DNA from: an uncultured Clostridia bacterium
Lineage (GTDB): Bacteria; Bacillota; Clostridia; Christensenellales; CAAEEZ01
Assembly (NCBI GenBank): GCA_934365195.1
Contig: CAKRNA010000005.1
Coordinates: 62,001-126,000 of the forward strand
Direction: 5' to 3'
Length of the DNA stretch: 64,000 nucleotides
The position numbers were made by a program, and so were the translations under genes. Shown piece after piece: positions 17,332 to 27,200 of the stretch (its first letter is position 1; each line of letters starts with the position of its first letter). Under the pieces are notes generated by a model. The model saw only the letters and a list, made by a program, of their open reading frames with translations, ran no database searches and had not been told where the DNA came from.

Positions 17332-17360
17332 ATATTAACATTTAGGTTTTTTTTTGTCAA
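17332..17360 (-). promoter_or_regulatory. Sigma-A promoter of infC-rpmI-rplT
   Basis: On the minus strand a perfect TTGACA and TAATAT are separated by 17 bases. It lies between the thrS stop and the infC leader. Confidence 0.85.
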
Positions 17361-17370
17361 GCGATTTTTA

Positions 17371-19311
17371 CTAAATAGTATTATCTCTTGCTTCAACTTG
17401 TTTTTTAACAAGTTTGATAAACTCGTTTTCGGTCATCGTGCCAAGGTCACCACCCTTTCTTGAACGAACTGCAACCACCTTGTTTTCGATTTCCTTTTGA
17501 CCAAGCACAATCATATAAGGCACTTTTTCAAGTTGAGCCTCTCTAATCTTGTAGCCGATTTTCTCGTTACGAACGTCGCACTCTGCCCTAAATCCTTTTT
17601 GTTGAAGTTTTGCGGTTAGTTCGATAGCGTCGTCCACGGTCTTCTCGGTTAGGCTAAGCACTTTAACTTGGGTAGGAGCAATCCATAGCGGAATAGCGCC
17701 TGCGTACTTCTCGATTAGGTAAGCCAAAGTCCTTTCGTAGCAGCCAAGCGACGTCCTGTGAATAATATAAGGTCTTTGTTTTACGCCCTTTTCGTCAACG
17801 TAAGTCATATCGAAGTTCTCCGCAAGGAACATATCTACTTGAACGGTGATGATGGTATCCTCTTTGCCGTAAACGTTTTTGTATTGAATATCTAGTTTAG
17901 GTCCGTAGAAAGCAGCCTCGCCCTTTGCCTCGGAATACGGAATTTCCAAGTGTCTTAGAATTTTTTCCATAGTAGCCTCGGCTTTTTCCCACGTCTTAGG
18001 CTCGTTGATATATTTTACGGTATCCTCAGGATCCCAACGGCTAAACCTATACGTTACGTCGTTTTCAAAGCCTATCGCCTTCATCATAAACTTGATTAGG
18101 TTTACTACGCCTGCAAACTCTTTTTCCAGTTGCTCAGGGGTACAAACAAGGTGTCCTTCGCTAATGGTGAATTGCCTTACCCTGATTAAGCCGTGCATTT
18201 CGCCGCTTGCCTCTTTTCTAAACAAGGTTGAAGTTTCGCCGTACCTAATAGGCAAATCTCTATAACTCTTGATGCCGTTGTTGTAAATGGTGTACTGGAA
18301 CGGGCAAGTCATAGGGCGAAGCGCAAGAACTTCGTCGTCCTTTTCCTCGTCGCCTATTATGAACATACCGTCCTTATAGTGATCCCAATGCCCTGAAATC
18401 TTGTATAGGTCGGATTTTGCCATAAACGGAGTTTTGGTTAGCACGTAGCCTCTTCTCTCCTCCTCGTCCTCTACGAATCTTTGAAGAAGTTGCACTACCT
18501 TAGCGCCCTTTGGCATAAGTAGTGGCAAACCTTGACCGATATTTTCGTCCGTCATAAAGTAGCCAAGTTCTCTGCCTATCTTGTTGTGGTCACGAAGTTT
18601 AGCCTCCTCAACCCTCGTCAAGTACTCCTCAAGTTCACTCTTTTTGCCAAAAGCAGTTGCGTAAATTCTGGTAAGCATCTTGTTTTTCTCGCTGCCTCTC
18701 CAGTAAGCGCCTGCAATAGAGGTAAGTTTGAAAGCCTTGATTAGACCTGTATTAGGTAGATGCGGTCCACGGCACAAATCCACAAAATCACCTTGTTTAT
18801 AGGTGGAAATTACGCTACCGTTAGGTAGGTCGTTAATAAGTTCTACCTTGTAGTCCTCGTGCTTTTCAGAGAACAACTTAACAGCGTCGTTTTTGCTTAG
18901 TTCGTGGCGCTCTAATGGTAATTTAGCCTTGATGATTTTGTTCATCTCAGCCTCAATTTTGTCAAAATCGTCCTTTGAGATAGGGGTTTTAAAATCGAAG
19001 TCGTAGTAAAAGCCTTCCTCGATAGTTGGTCCTATCGCAAGTTTTACGTTTGGATAAATCGACTTAACCGCTTGCGCTAAAATATGCGAACAAGTGTGCC
19101 TGTATATATCTAGTCCCTCTTTGTCTTTAAGCGTAACGACTGAAAAATCACAATCCTCGCTAACAACGGAATTTAAGTCCCTAAGTTCGCCGTTAACTTT
19201 GATTGCTACTGCGTTTCTAGCAAGACCTTCGCTAATATCTTGGGCAATTTCGTAGCCCGATTTAGCCTCTTGATACTCTTTTTGACTGCCGTCTAATAAA
19301 GTAATTTTCAT
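17371..19311 (-). CDS. thrS: Threonyl-tRNA synthetase
   Basis: Class II synthetase charging tRNA-Thr. The 646-residue product has the full order: a TGS domain (1-60), an editing domain with HTCSHILAQA, a catalytic core (RPMTCPFQYTIY, LFRKEASGEMHGL, RVRQFTISEGH) and an anticodon-binding domain from about residue 545. GGAGG precedes the ATG. It is preceded by a T-box leader, so transcription should rise when uncharged tRNA-Thr accumulates. Confidence 0.98.
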   Translation of the reverse strand: MKITLLDGSQKEYQEAKSGYEIAQDISEGLARNAVAIKVNGELRDLNSVVSEDCDFSVVTLKDKEGLDIYRHTCSHILAQAVKSIYPNVKLAIGPTIEEGFYYDFDFKTPISKDDFDKIEAEMNKIIKAKLPLERHELSKNDAVKLFSEKHEDYKVELINDLPNGSVISTYKQGDFVDLCRGPHLPNTGLIKAFKLTSIAGAYWRGSEKNKMLTRIYATAFGKKSELEEYLTRVEEAKLRDHNKIGRELGYFMTDENIGQGLPLLMPKGAKVVQLLQRFVEDEEERRGYVLTKTPFMAKSDLYKISGHWDHYKDGMFIIGDEEKDDEVLALRPMTCPFQYTIYNNGIKSYRDLPIRYGETSTLFRKEASGEMHGLIRVRQFTISEGHLVCTPEQLEKEFAGVVNLIKFMMKAIGFENDVTYRFSRWDPEDTVKYINEPKTWEKAEATMEKILRHLEIPYSEAKGEAAFYGPKLDIQYKNVYGKEDTIITVQVDMFLAENFDMTYVDEKGVKQRPYIIHRTSLGCYERTLAYLIEKYAGAIPLWIAPTQVKVLSLTEKTVDDAIELTAKLQQKGFRAECDVRNEKIGYKIREAQLEKVPYMIVLGQKEIENKVVAVRSRKGGDLGTMTENEFIKLVKKQVEARDNTI

Positions 19312-19321
19312 ATCTCCTCCA

Positions 19322-19530
19322 TATAAAAAAGTCGCCCTTATAACATAAGGACGACGTAATCATCGCGGTTCCACCTTAATTGTAACCTTTCGGTTACCAC
19401 TCTTTATGGTTATTCTTTAATAGCGTACGATTATATAGGTGGTATAAATACCTTCATTGTGCACCACTTCCACCAACGGATGCTCTCTGTAACAAGCGGC
19501 AGGTATTTACGTGTCCTAACTCGTAAAGTA
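19322..19530 (-). promoter_or_regulatory. T-box riboswitch leader of thrS
   Basis: The minus strand carries the diagnostic antiterminator motif AAGGTGGAACCGCG at 19364-19377. It is followed by an intrinsic terminator (GTCGTCCTTAT pairing with ATAAGGGCGAC plus six Ts, 19325-19355) just before the thrS ribosome binding site. Upstream, a Stem I-like region with AGAGAG and GAAGGTATTTATACCACC could present an ACC threonine specifier. It senses tRNA-Thr charging. Confidence 0.93.
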
Positions 19531-19535
19531 CATTT

Positions 19536-19564
19536 AGTATAGAACACATATTTTTATTTGTCAA
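19536..19564 (-). promoter_or_regulatory. Sigma-A promoter of thrS
   Basis: On the minus strand TTGACA and TATACT are separated by exactly 17 bases, immediately upstream of the T-box leader. Confidence 0.85.
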
Positions 19565-19569
19565 CGAAT

Positions 19570-20289
19570 TTAACGTTTCACAATGGTAATTTTTTTCAAA
19601 ATTTCCAGCATTTCCTCCGGCAAACGCACGTTTCTTAAAACTAGCGTTTTGGGGTTTGCAAAAATGATGGCATCAAGCAAATTAAAATAAAAATTAGAGT
19701 AAATCGGAAGAATTTCCACCTCTTTGTTCGAACCGTGTACGACAAGTTTTACGCCGTTATCCGTGCCGTAGACGGTAAGTTTTTCCACCCTTTCTTTTGA
19801 CGTTTGGTTCATAAAATTAGCCACGTACGTTAAATCCTCGCTATCGGCGTAGTAAAGCAAACTTTCGGTAAGCCCTCGAAGTTCCTCCCAGTTGCTTTTT
19901 AGTTTTTGCAATCTAAAATTTAGGATTGCGTCCACGTTGTAGTCCTTCATATCGAGCAGCCTGTAATCAAGATACTTTTCCTCGTAGTAACTGTCAAAAT
20001 GCGTGATAGAGGCAAGCGCCGTAATTTTAACGTAGGTATTAGCGTCAAAACTAAGCCCGTTAAATAATATTCGCCTTTTGATAAAGCCCAAAATCACGTC
20101 CTTTACAAGCCTTAAAATAGAGTCCTTAACTTCGCCTTCGTACTCGTCTAAGGTAGCCACGCTGAAAATATATCGCCTTTTTGCAGTCTCCTTTGTGAAC
20201 GATAAATTTTTAATATCTTTTAGGCTACTTGCAAGATAGCCAAATTCGTTTTCGTATTTCTTATCAATACTTATTTCACTTATCCACAT
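19570..20289 (-). CDS. YtxC-like putative sporulation protein
   Basis: A 239-residue protein with no signal peptide or membrane segment. It resembles the YtxC family of putative sporulation proteins, mainly in the central NFRLQKLKSNWEELRGLTE region followed by a YVANFMNQ helix. In Bacillus ytxC also lies beside thrS, which supports the call. The molecular function is unknown. GAGGTG precedes the ATG. thrS downstream has its own promoter. Confidence 0.7.
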   Translation of the reverse strand: MWISEISIDKKYENEFGYLASSLKDIKNLSFTKETAKRRYIFSVATLDEYEGEVKDSILRLVKDVILGFIKRRILFNGLSFDANTYVKITALASITHFDSYYEEKYLDYRLLDMKDYNVDAILNFRLQKLKSNWEELRGLTESLLYYADSEDLTYVANFMNQTSKERVEKLTVYGTDNGVKLVVHGSNKEVEILPIYSNFYFNLLDAIIFANPKTLVLRNVRLPEEMLEILKKITIVKR

Positions 20290-20455
20290 ACTACACCTCT
20301 CTCATATTGTATGCGTAAAACGGAAGATTTACACTTCCCAAGATAAATAATCTAAGATTATCTTGTCTAAATTTAGATAAAAACACCTTTTTCATACTAA
20401 CACGGTAAATGGCGAATATTTTGTTTTACTTTGGCGGTTTTTGTCGATAACTAAC

Positions 20456-21055
20456 TTATATTGTCGTTTTAGTTACAATTTTAGCAATATTCGACTTAAC
20501 AACGTAATTTTCGTAATAAAAATTCACTTTTTTTACGTAATTTTTCGTTTCCTTGTACGGCACGTCTTTTGGCTTTATATTTTGTCTTTCCCACTTTTTT
20601 GCCACCGTTTCGCCTGCGTTGTAGCCTACTAAAACATAGTCAAGCGTGCCAAACTTCTTTTCAAGATAAGTTAAATACCACACGCCGATAGCAATATTTT
20701 CCTTTTCGTTTAGCAAGTTACCGGTTAGGTTTCGCCCCTCTTTACGCATCTCACAAGTAACAAAATCAGCGGTAGCAGGAATTATTTGCATTAGCCCCGC
20801 AGCGCCCTTTTTACTTTTAGCATTTTTGTCAAAATTACTCTCTGTTTTAATGATTGATAGAATAATTTGCTCGTTTAAAGCGGTATCATACCTAGAAAGT
20901 TCCTCTTTAATTACAAAAAAATATTGCGTATTTAACCCGACCAAAAACACGGCGTAGGAAAAAACGCAACACAATAATACTAATATAATTATAAGAATAA
21001 TATATCTAAATAATCTTGTTTTTTTGCTTTTTAGTTCTCTTTTTTTAACTGACAA
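20456..21055 (-). CDS. Membrane-anchored lytic transglycosylase (SLT domain)
   Basis: Predicted to cleave peptidoglycan glycan strands at the outer membrane face. One N-terminal membrane helix (residues 16-40) is followed by an SLT domain with catalytic E72 in IIKTESNFD, then GAAGLMQIIPATA and a later GYNAGE motif. The product is 199 residues. The start is a TTG with GGTGGAG upstream, and it overlaps the end of coaE by 25 bases. The same small anchored transglycosylase next to coaE is seen in other clostridia. Confidence 0.9.
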   Translation of the reverse strand: MSVKKRELKSKKTRLFRYIILIIILVLLCCVFSYAVFLVGLNTQYFFVIKEELSRYDTALNEQIILSIIKTESNFDKNAKSKKGAAGLMQIIPATADFVTCEMRKEGRNLTGNLLNEKENIAIGVWYLTYLEKKFGTLDYVLVGYNAGETVAKKWERQNIKPKDVPYKETKNYVKKVNFYYENYVVKSNIAKIVTKTTI

Positions 21056-21600
21056 ATAAAACTCTCCACCTTTTTAGATAAATCGTCAAAAGTTCCGTCG
21101 TTTGTAATTATGTAGTCGATTTTTTTGCCTTGGTAAGATTTTATTTGATTTTTTATAATTGCCTCTATCTCTTCTTTGGTCTTGCCGTCACGCCTTGCCG
21201 CTCTTTCTATTCTACTTGTGACGCCCGCCTCAATCAGCAAGATTTTGTCAAAGTCGTTTTCCATACCGCTTTCAAAAAGCAACGGTACTTCCACAAAGTT
21301 TACGCCTTCACCCGAAGAGTTTTCCAGCACGATTTTTCTAATTATAGGGTGCGCAATAGCGTTAAGTTTATCTAGTTCCGTTCTAGAATTGAACACGATA
21401 TTAGACAAGGCTTTTTTGTCTAATTCGTTATCCTTTACAACGCCCGAAAAAGCGCTGCTTAACCTATCAAGGTATTCCTTATTTTTAAGTAATTCCTCGT
21501 TCACCTCGTCGCAGGACAAAACCTTGTAGCCCTTGCTTTTTATTAAGTTTAAAGCGGTAGATTTTCCGCTACCTATTCCGCCTATAACCGCTATTCTCAT
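21031..21600 (-). CDS. coaE: Dephospho-CoA kinase
   Basis: Last step of coenzyme A synthesis: phosphorylation of dephospho-CoA at the 3' hydroxyl. P-loop GGIGSGKST is near the N-terminus, with the family's CDEV and RRDGKTKEEI segments. The length is 189 residues from the ATG that overlaps the polA stop (ATGA); an ATG two codons earlier (21606) is also possible. Neither has a ribosome binding site, so translation is probably coupled to polA. Confidence 0.95.
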   Translation of the reverse strand: MRIAVIGGIGSGKSTALNLIKSKGYKVLSCDEVNEELLKNKEYLDRLSSAFSGVVKDNELDKKALSNIVFNSRTELDKLNAIAHPIIRKIVLENSSGEGVNFVEVPLLFESGMENDFDKILLIEAGVTSRIERAARRDGKTKEEIEAIIKNQIKSYQGKKIDYIITNDGTFDDLSKKVESFICQLKKEN

Positions 21601-24125
21601 TTGCATTGTTGCCAGTTTTCGCCCTCGCTAACGTCAGCGATAAGCGGAACTCTAAGTTTAGCAACGCCCTCCATTTCCTCTTTAAGCAAAGTTTTTACCC
21701 TTTCTTTTTCATCAGTAGGACAATCGATAATAAGTTCGTCATGTATTTGCAGTATCAGTTTTGCCGCTAAGCCCTCTTTTTTCAGCCTATTAGACACGCT
21801 AATCATAGCAAGTTTAATTAGGTCTGCCGCCGAGCCTTGTAGTGGCATATTCATAGCCGCCCTTTCGCCAAACGACCTTAGTTGGTAATTAGACGAACTG
21901 ATTTCAGGGATATACCTACGTCTATTAAGCATAGTCAAAACGTAGCCGTTTTCCTTTGCAAACTTCACGTTTTTATCCATATATTCTTTTACTTTCGGGT
22001 AGGTTTTAAAGTACCTATCGATATACTCTTGCGCCTTATAGCGTGGTATTTCAAGGTTTGAGGCAAGCCCAAAGCCGCTAATACCGTAGATTATGCCGAA
22101 ATTAACCGCTTTTGCGTCTCTACGCATTTGTTTGGTTACGTTTTTAATATCCACTCCAAAAATCTCACTTGCCGTTCTGGAATGAATATCCGCCTCTTCG
22201 TTGTACGCCTCGATAAGTTTTTCGTCGCCGGCATAATGAGCGAGCAACCTAAGTTCTATTTGCGAGTAGTCCGCTGATATTAAGTATCCGCCCTTAGTTG
22301 CCACAAACATTTCTCTGATTTTACTACCCTCGCTATCCCTTGTAGGAATATTTTGCAAGTTAGGGTTTGTAGACGACAATCTGCCCGTCGTGGTCACCGT
22401 TTGCTGATAGGTGGTGTGGATTTTGCCGCCCTCTATTAGCCCACGCATACCCTCTATATAGGTCGAATTTAACTTCGCAATTTTCCTGTACCTTAAAATA
22501 AGTTCGATAATCGGGTGCTCTCCCACAAGTTTTGTAAGCACTTCTTCGCCCGTTGAGTAGCCCGTTTTGGTCTTTTTGCCGCTTTTTAGCCCAAGTTTTA
22601 CAAACAGCACTTCGCCAAGTTGCTTTGGCGAATTTATGTTAAACGGCTCGCCAACTAGGTTGTAAATCTCCTTTGTCAAGCCCTCTAATTCCTCTGTAAA
22701 AGCCTTGCCCAGTTCGTTTAGGATATTTACGTCCACGCACACTCCCGCCTTTTCCATATCGTACAAAACGGTTACAAGCGGCAGTTCCACATTGTAGTAT
22801 AAGTCTGCAAGGTTTTGCTTTTCTAGTTCTTCTTTTTGCTTTTTGTAAACGTTAAAAAATATCGGAGCGCTATAAGTGGAATAGCCAAAATCCCCCATTA
22901 GTTCTTCTATACTTTTGTAGTTTTTGCTATTTATCACGTAGCCTGCAAGCAAAATATCGTAAAAATTAGTTAGTTTTACGCCGTAACTTGAAAGCCTGTG
23001 CATATTTTCCTTTGCCTCGAACACCAACTTTTCCACCTTTTCGTCTTCAAGAATAGGCTTTAAATAGGTTATCCCCTCGTCAAAGGTCAGCCCCTCGCTA
23101 AACAAGTCCTCAGTAACTTCAAGTTTGTAACAAGTGGCGCTGTCAAAAGCAAAACTAATCTCCTTATCGATATAAATTGCTATATTATTCCCGCATTTTG
23201 ATAATACTTCTTGCAGTTTTTGGCTATCTTTAATGATTTCTTCATTTATTTCTACTTCTTCAGCAGCAGCAATTTCGCCGTCAAACTTGAACCTACCGAT
23301 AAGCGAAGTAAACTCAAGTTCCTTAAGTTTTTCCATTTGGCTTGCAGTAAACGGGTACTTAAACTCGGCGTCCTCAAGCGTGCACTCGACTGGAACGTCA
23401 GTAAAAATAGTGGCAAGTTCACGGCTAAAATACGCAGACTCTTTATCAGCCTCTAATTTCTCCTTTAATTTGCCTTTAATCTCATCGATATGCTCGTACA
23501 CGCCGTCTATCGATTGATACTTTTCCAGTAGTTCTCGTGCGGTTTTTTCGCCAACTCCCGCCACGCCCTTGATATTATCCGAACTATCGCCTGCCAGCGC
23601 CTTGTACTCGATAACTTGCCAAGGCAAAAAGTTAGCCGCTTTCATTTTTTCCAAAGTGACTTTGTTTACGTCGGTAATGCCCTTTTTAGCAAACCACACC
23701 TCAGTAGTGTCAGTAACAAGTTGCAAAGTGTCCTTATCGCCGCTGATAACGTAGGTTTTGTCATTAAAGCGCTTTGAAAGTGTGCCTAATATATCGTCCG
23801 CCTCGTATCCCTTTAATTCGCAGATTTTTATGCCAAGCGCCGAAAGTACCTCTTTAAGTAGCGGAATTTGCACTACTAAATCCTCCGGCATAGGACGTCT
23901 ACCTGCCTTGTACTCGGCGTACTTAACGTGCCTAAAAGTAGGTGCTTTTAGGTCGAATGCGGCAACAATATGCGTTGGCTCTATCTCCTCTATCATTTTG
24001 TTTAGCATTGACAAAAAGCCGTACACCGCCCCCGTCGGAACACCTTTTTTATTCATCAAACTCGGCATTGCGTAAAATGCCTTATTAATTAGACTATTGC
24101 CGTCGATAAGTATTATTCTGTTCAT
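21597..24125 (-). CDS. polA: DNA polymerase I
   Basis: Repair and Okazaki-fragment processing polymerase, 842 residues. The N-terminal 5'-3' exonuclease domain has ALAGDSSDNIKGVAGVGEKTA. A middle 3'-5' exonuclease-like domain lacks the usual DxE catalytic pattern and is probably inactive. The C-terminal family A polymerase has SADYSQIELRLLAHYAGD, RRDAKAVNFGIIYG and LQIHDELIID. It has its own promoter upstream and heads polA-coaE-SLT. Confidence 0.97.
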   Translation of the reverse strand: MNRIILIDGNSLINKAFYAMPSLMNKKGVPTGAVYGFLSMLNKMIEEIEPTHIVAAFDLKAPTFRHVKYAEYKAGRRPMPEDLVVQIPLLKEVLSALGIKICELKGYEADDILGTLSKRFNDKTYVISGDKDTLQLVTDTTEVWFAKKGITDVNKVTLEKMKAANFLPWQVIEYKALAGDSSDNIKGVAGVGEKTARELLEKYQSIDGVYEHIDEIKGKLKEKLEADKESAYFSRELATIFTDVPVECTLEDAEFKYPFTASQMEKLKELEFTSLIGRFKFDGEIAAAEEVEINEEIIKDSQKLQEVLSKCGNNIAIYIDKEISFAFDSATCYKLEVTEDLFSEGLTFDEGITYLKPILEDEKVEKLVFEAKENMHRLSSYGVKLTNFYDILLAGYVINSKNYKSIEELMGDFGYSTYSAPIFFNVYKKQKEELEKQNLADLYYNVELPLVTVLYDMEKAGVCVDVNILNELGKAFTEELEGLTKEIYNLVGEPFNINSPKQLGEVLFVKLGLKSGKKTKTGYSTGEEVLTKLVGEHPIIELILRYRKIAKLNSTYIEGMRGLIEGGKIHTTYQQTVTTTGRLSSTNPNLQNIPTRDSEGSKIREMFVATKGGYLISADYSQIELRLLAHYAGDEKLIEAYNEEADIHSRTASEIFGVDIKNVTKQMRRDAKAVNFGIIYGISGFGLASNLEIPRYKAQEYIDRYFKTYPKVKEYMDKNVKFAKENGYVLTMLNRRRYIPEISSSNYQLRSFGERAAMNMPLQGSAADLIKLAMISVSNRLKKEGLAAKLILQIHDELIIDCPTDEKERVKTLLKEEMEGVAKLRVPLIADVSEGENWQQCK

Positions 24126-24162
24126 AGCGTTTCCTTTACCGTGATACTTATTTTATGATTAT

Positions 24163-24192
24163 ATTATACCATTATATTTATATTATGGTCAA
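24163..24192 (-). promoter_or_regulatory. Sigma-A promoter of polA
   Basis: On the minus strand TTGACC and TATAAT are separated by 18 bases, about 38 bases before the polA ATG. Confidence 0.65.
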
Positions 24193-24208
24193 TAAACCGT
24201 AAATTAAA

Positions 24209-24236
24209 TTAGGAAGGTACGTTCTACCTTCCTAAA
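24209..24236 (-). terminator. Terminator of the lacZ end of the dnaG operon
   Basis: On the minus strand AGGAAGGTAGAACGTACCTT folds back on itself with flanking T/A tails, about 45 bases after the lacZ stop. Confidence 0.75.
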
Positions 24237-24277
24237 AACTTTTTATTTAGTAAACCGATTATTACTTTTTTTCGCCT

Positions 24278-27200
24278 TTATTCGCAAATAAAAGTGATTT
24301 TGCACTTAAACGATTGCTTTTTAAACGGTGGCAAAGAGTACTTCTTCATAGTAGTTCTAAATGCCGGAGTATCACCGCTTACGCCCGCTTGTTTTCCGTC
24401 GATATTTACGGTAAAGTTCTCGGTTTTAACAAGTTCGTGCAAGTGTTTTGCCTCTTGCAAAGCGTCCATTGTGTAAGGGTGAACGCTGAATTCGAACGGC
24501 TTGTCGATTGCCTCTACTCTTACGCCTAGTTTATCTCCGACTTCAAGTAGTCTTGCTTCGGTGTGGTTGCCGTTTTCTTGCGGGAACAAGTAGTCGTGCA
24601 AGAAGTCGTTTACTTGACCTTCGTATCTTGCTAAGTACGAACCGCTGTTTCTATCGCAATAGTTCTCGTGAGGACCTTTTGCGTAGAACTTCATAACGTC
24701 GTTTACCTTAGTAAGTTCGATAGCAAAACCAAAACGTGGCAACGGTCTGAACGTTGGGGTGATTTGCAAACTAGCCTCAATCTCGCCTATCGCATCGATT
24801 TTGTACACGCTTTCGATACCGTAAGATAGTGGCATGCTCCACTTGATTTTGATTACTGCAAAACCGTCCTCCACGTAAGCAGACACTTTCCTTGCCCTTA
24901 ACTTCTTGTACGCTTTGTTAAAACTATATCCGCCAAGGAACGCTCTTACCCACTTAAACGGAACAGTCTTGAACTCGTCGTTATCGGTGATAGCCCTTGC
25001 AAAAATAGGCTTTATAGGTGAATTTAATAATTCCTTGCCCATGATAATGCTGTCGATACAACCTGTTTTGCAGTTGATTTTGTAGGTAAAACCTTCGCCG
25101 CCAACGGTGATAAACTCGCCGTTGTTATTTACGCTTGGTGCTTTTGCATTTATAAAGGTCACTTGCGGAATTTGAGGGTTTAGTACAAATTGCTCTTTTG
25201 CAATCGTATCGCCTTGAGCGTGTACTTCGTCGCCTTCTAGCGTAACCACTTCAAGAATAACCGAAGTCTCCTCTTTCTCAATCTTGGTGCTTAATTCGAT
25301 AGTGCAAGTCTCACCCGGCTCTACGCTAGGGATATCCTTGTAAGATTGTTTTACAGGGTTTCCGTCCACGTACTTAGTTATTAGCAAACCGAACTTGTTT
25401 AGGTTGGTGAACATAAAATTGTTTTTCAAAGTAAGCACTTCGCCCTTTAATGTCATATCCACAAGTTGATATTGCTTAATAACCTCATAAAACGCAGGGT
25501 TAGGGCTTCTGTCAGCCCTCAAAATGCCGTTGAAAGCAAAGTTGCCGTCGTTTGGCTTGTCCCCAAAGTCGCCGCCGTAATTCCACTTAACAACGCCGTT
25601 TTCCACCGTCTTAATTGATTGGTCGGCAAAGTCCCAAATATAGCCGCCTGCAAGCCTATCGTAAGATTTAATCAAATCCCAGTACTCTTTAAAGTTACCT
25701 AGGCTGTTACCCATGCAATGAGCGTACTCGCAAAGAACGAACGGCTTGTCCATATATCTTTTTGCGGTCATATATCTTCCTAACGGACGATACAATGCTC
25801 TTGCGTGGTTGATTATCTTCTCCTCTGCAATCTTCTTTACGGCAGGTACTAAGGTGTACATCTCTGAGTGTACGTCGGTAGTTTGTAGTTTGTTATCCGC
25901 TTCGTAATGGAAAGGTCTTGTATTATCGATTTCCTTAGCGGCATTTTTCATTTCCTTAAACGCATTACCGTAACTAGACTCGTTACCAAGCGACCAGAAA
26001 ATAACCGATGCGTGGTTTTTGAAGGTGTTTACCATATTCTTCATACGATATACGCACGCTTTTGTCCACTTAGGGTTGCTTCTTGGAATATGTAAGCCAA
26101 GTCCGTGAGTTTCAAGGTTGTTTTCGCACATTACCAAAATGCCGTACTTATCGCATAGTTCGTAAAAACCTTTGCTGTTTGGATAGTGGCAAGTTCTGAT
26201 ATTTGTTACGTTGTTTTGTTTTAGCAAAATGATATCTTGCTCGGTTAGGCTAAGCGGTACTGCGTGGCCGTAATCCGGGTGGAACTCGTGCCTGTTTACG
26301 CCCCTGATTTTTAGAGGAACGCCGTTAAGTTTGATAAACGGGCCGCCCTCTGCCGTTTTTTTAGTAATCTCCACCTTTCTAAATCCGAACTTGATTGCCC
26401 TTACGTCCACGATTTTTTCCTCGTCGTACAAAGCAACGACTAGGTCGTATAGGTAAGGATTTTCGTGCGACCAAAGGTTTACGTTAGTCACGTTTTCTAC
26501 TATCTCGAATTTTTTACTGCTTCCGCTGTTTACGGCAAAAACCGACGCCTCTTTATTGATAATCATATTGCCTTCACGGTCGCTTAGTTGAACTACTAAT
26601 TTGCCGCCGTTAAAGGATTTTCTTCTGCTTTCAATATTTACTTGCATCTTGAACGTGCCGTTTACGTAACTTTCGTCAAGTTCGCTGTAAGCATAGATAT
26701 CTTGTACGTAAGTGGTTGGCTTAAACACAAGGTTTACGTCTCTGAAAATACCGGATAAACGCCACATATCTTGATCCTCTAAGTAACTACCCGTTGAGAA
26801 TTGATATACGGTGACCGCTATACTGTTTACGCCCTCTAATACGTAGTCGGTAATATCGAACTCCACCTCGTCGAAAGAGTCCTCGTTGTAGCCTACGTAC
26901 TGTCCGTTTACGTACACCTCGCAAGCACCGTTCACACCGCCGAAATGCAAGAATACGTTGTCGTTAGTTCTGCCTAGTTCGAACTCTTTGTAATATAGTC
27001 CGCAAGGTGCAATATCCTCTTTAATATGAGGTATTCTTAGTAAATTACCCGACTCAACTGCGGTTGGGTACACGAAGTTGGTGTACTCCGGCGTACCGTA
27101 GCCTTGTATTTGCCACTCGGACGGTACCGCAATTTTGTCAAAGTTCATTCTTAGTTTGCTTTCCGGCAAAAAGTAGTTGGTAGGTATGTCCTTTACGCTA

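Noticed and set aside
19312..19569. T-box leader as a novel riboswitch
   Set aside because: The AAGGTGGAACCGCG motif and its position before thrS make it a standard threonine T-box.
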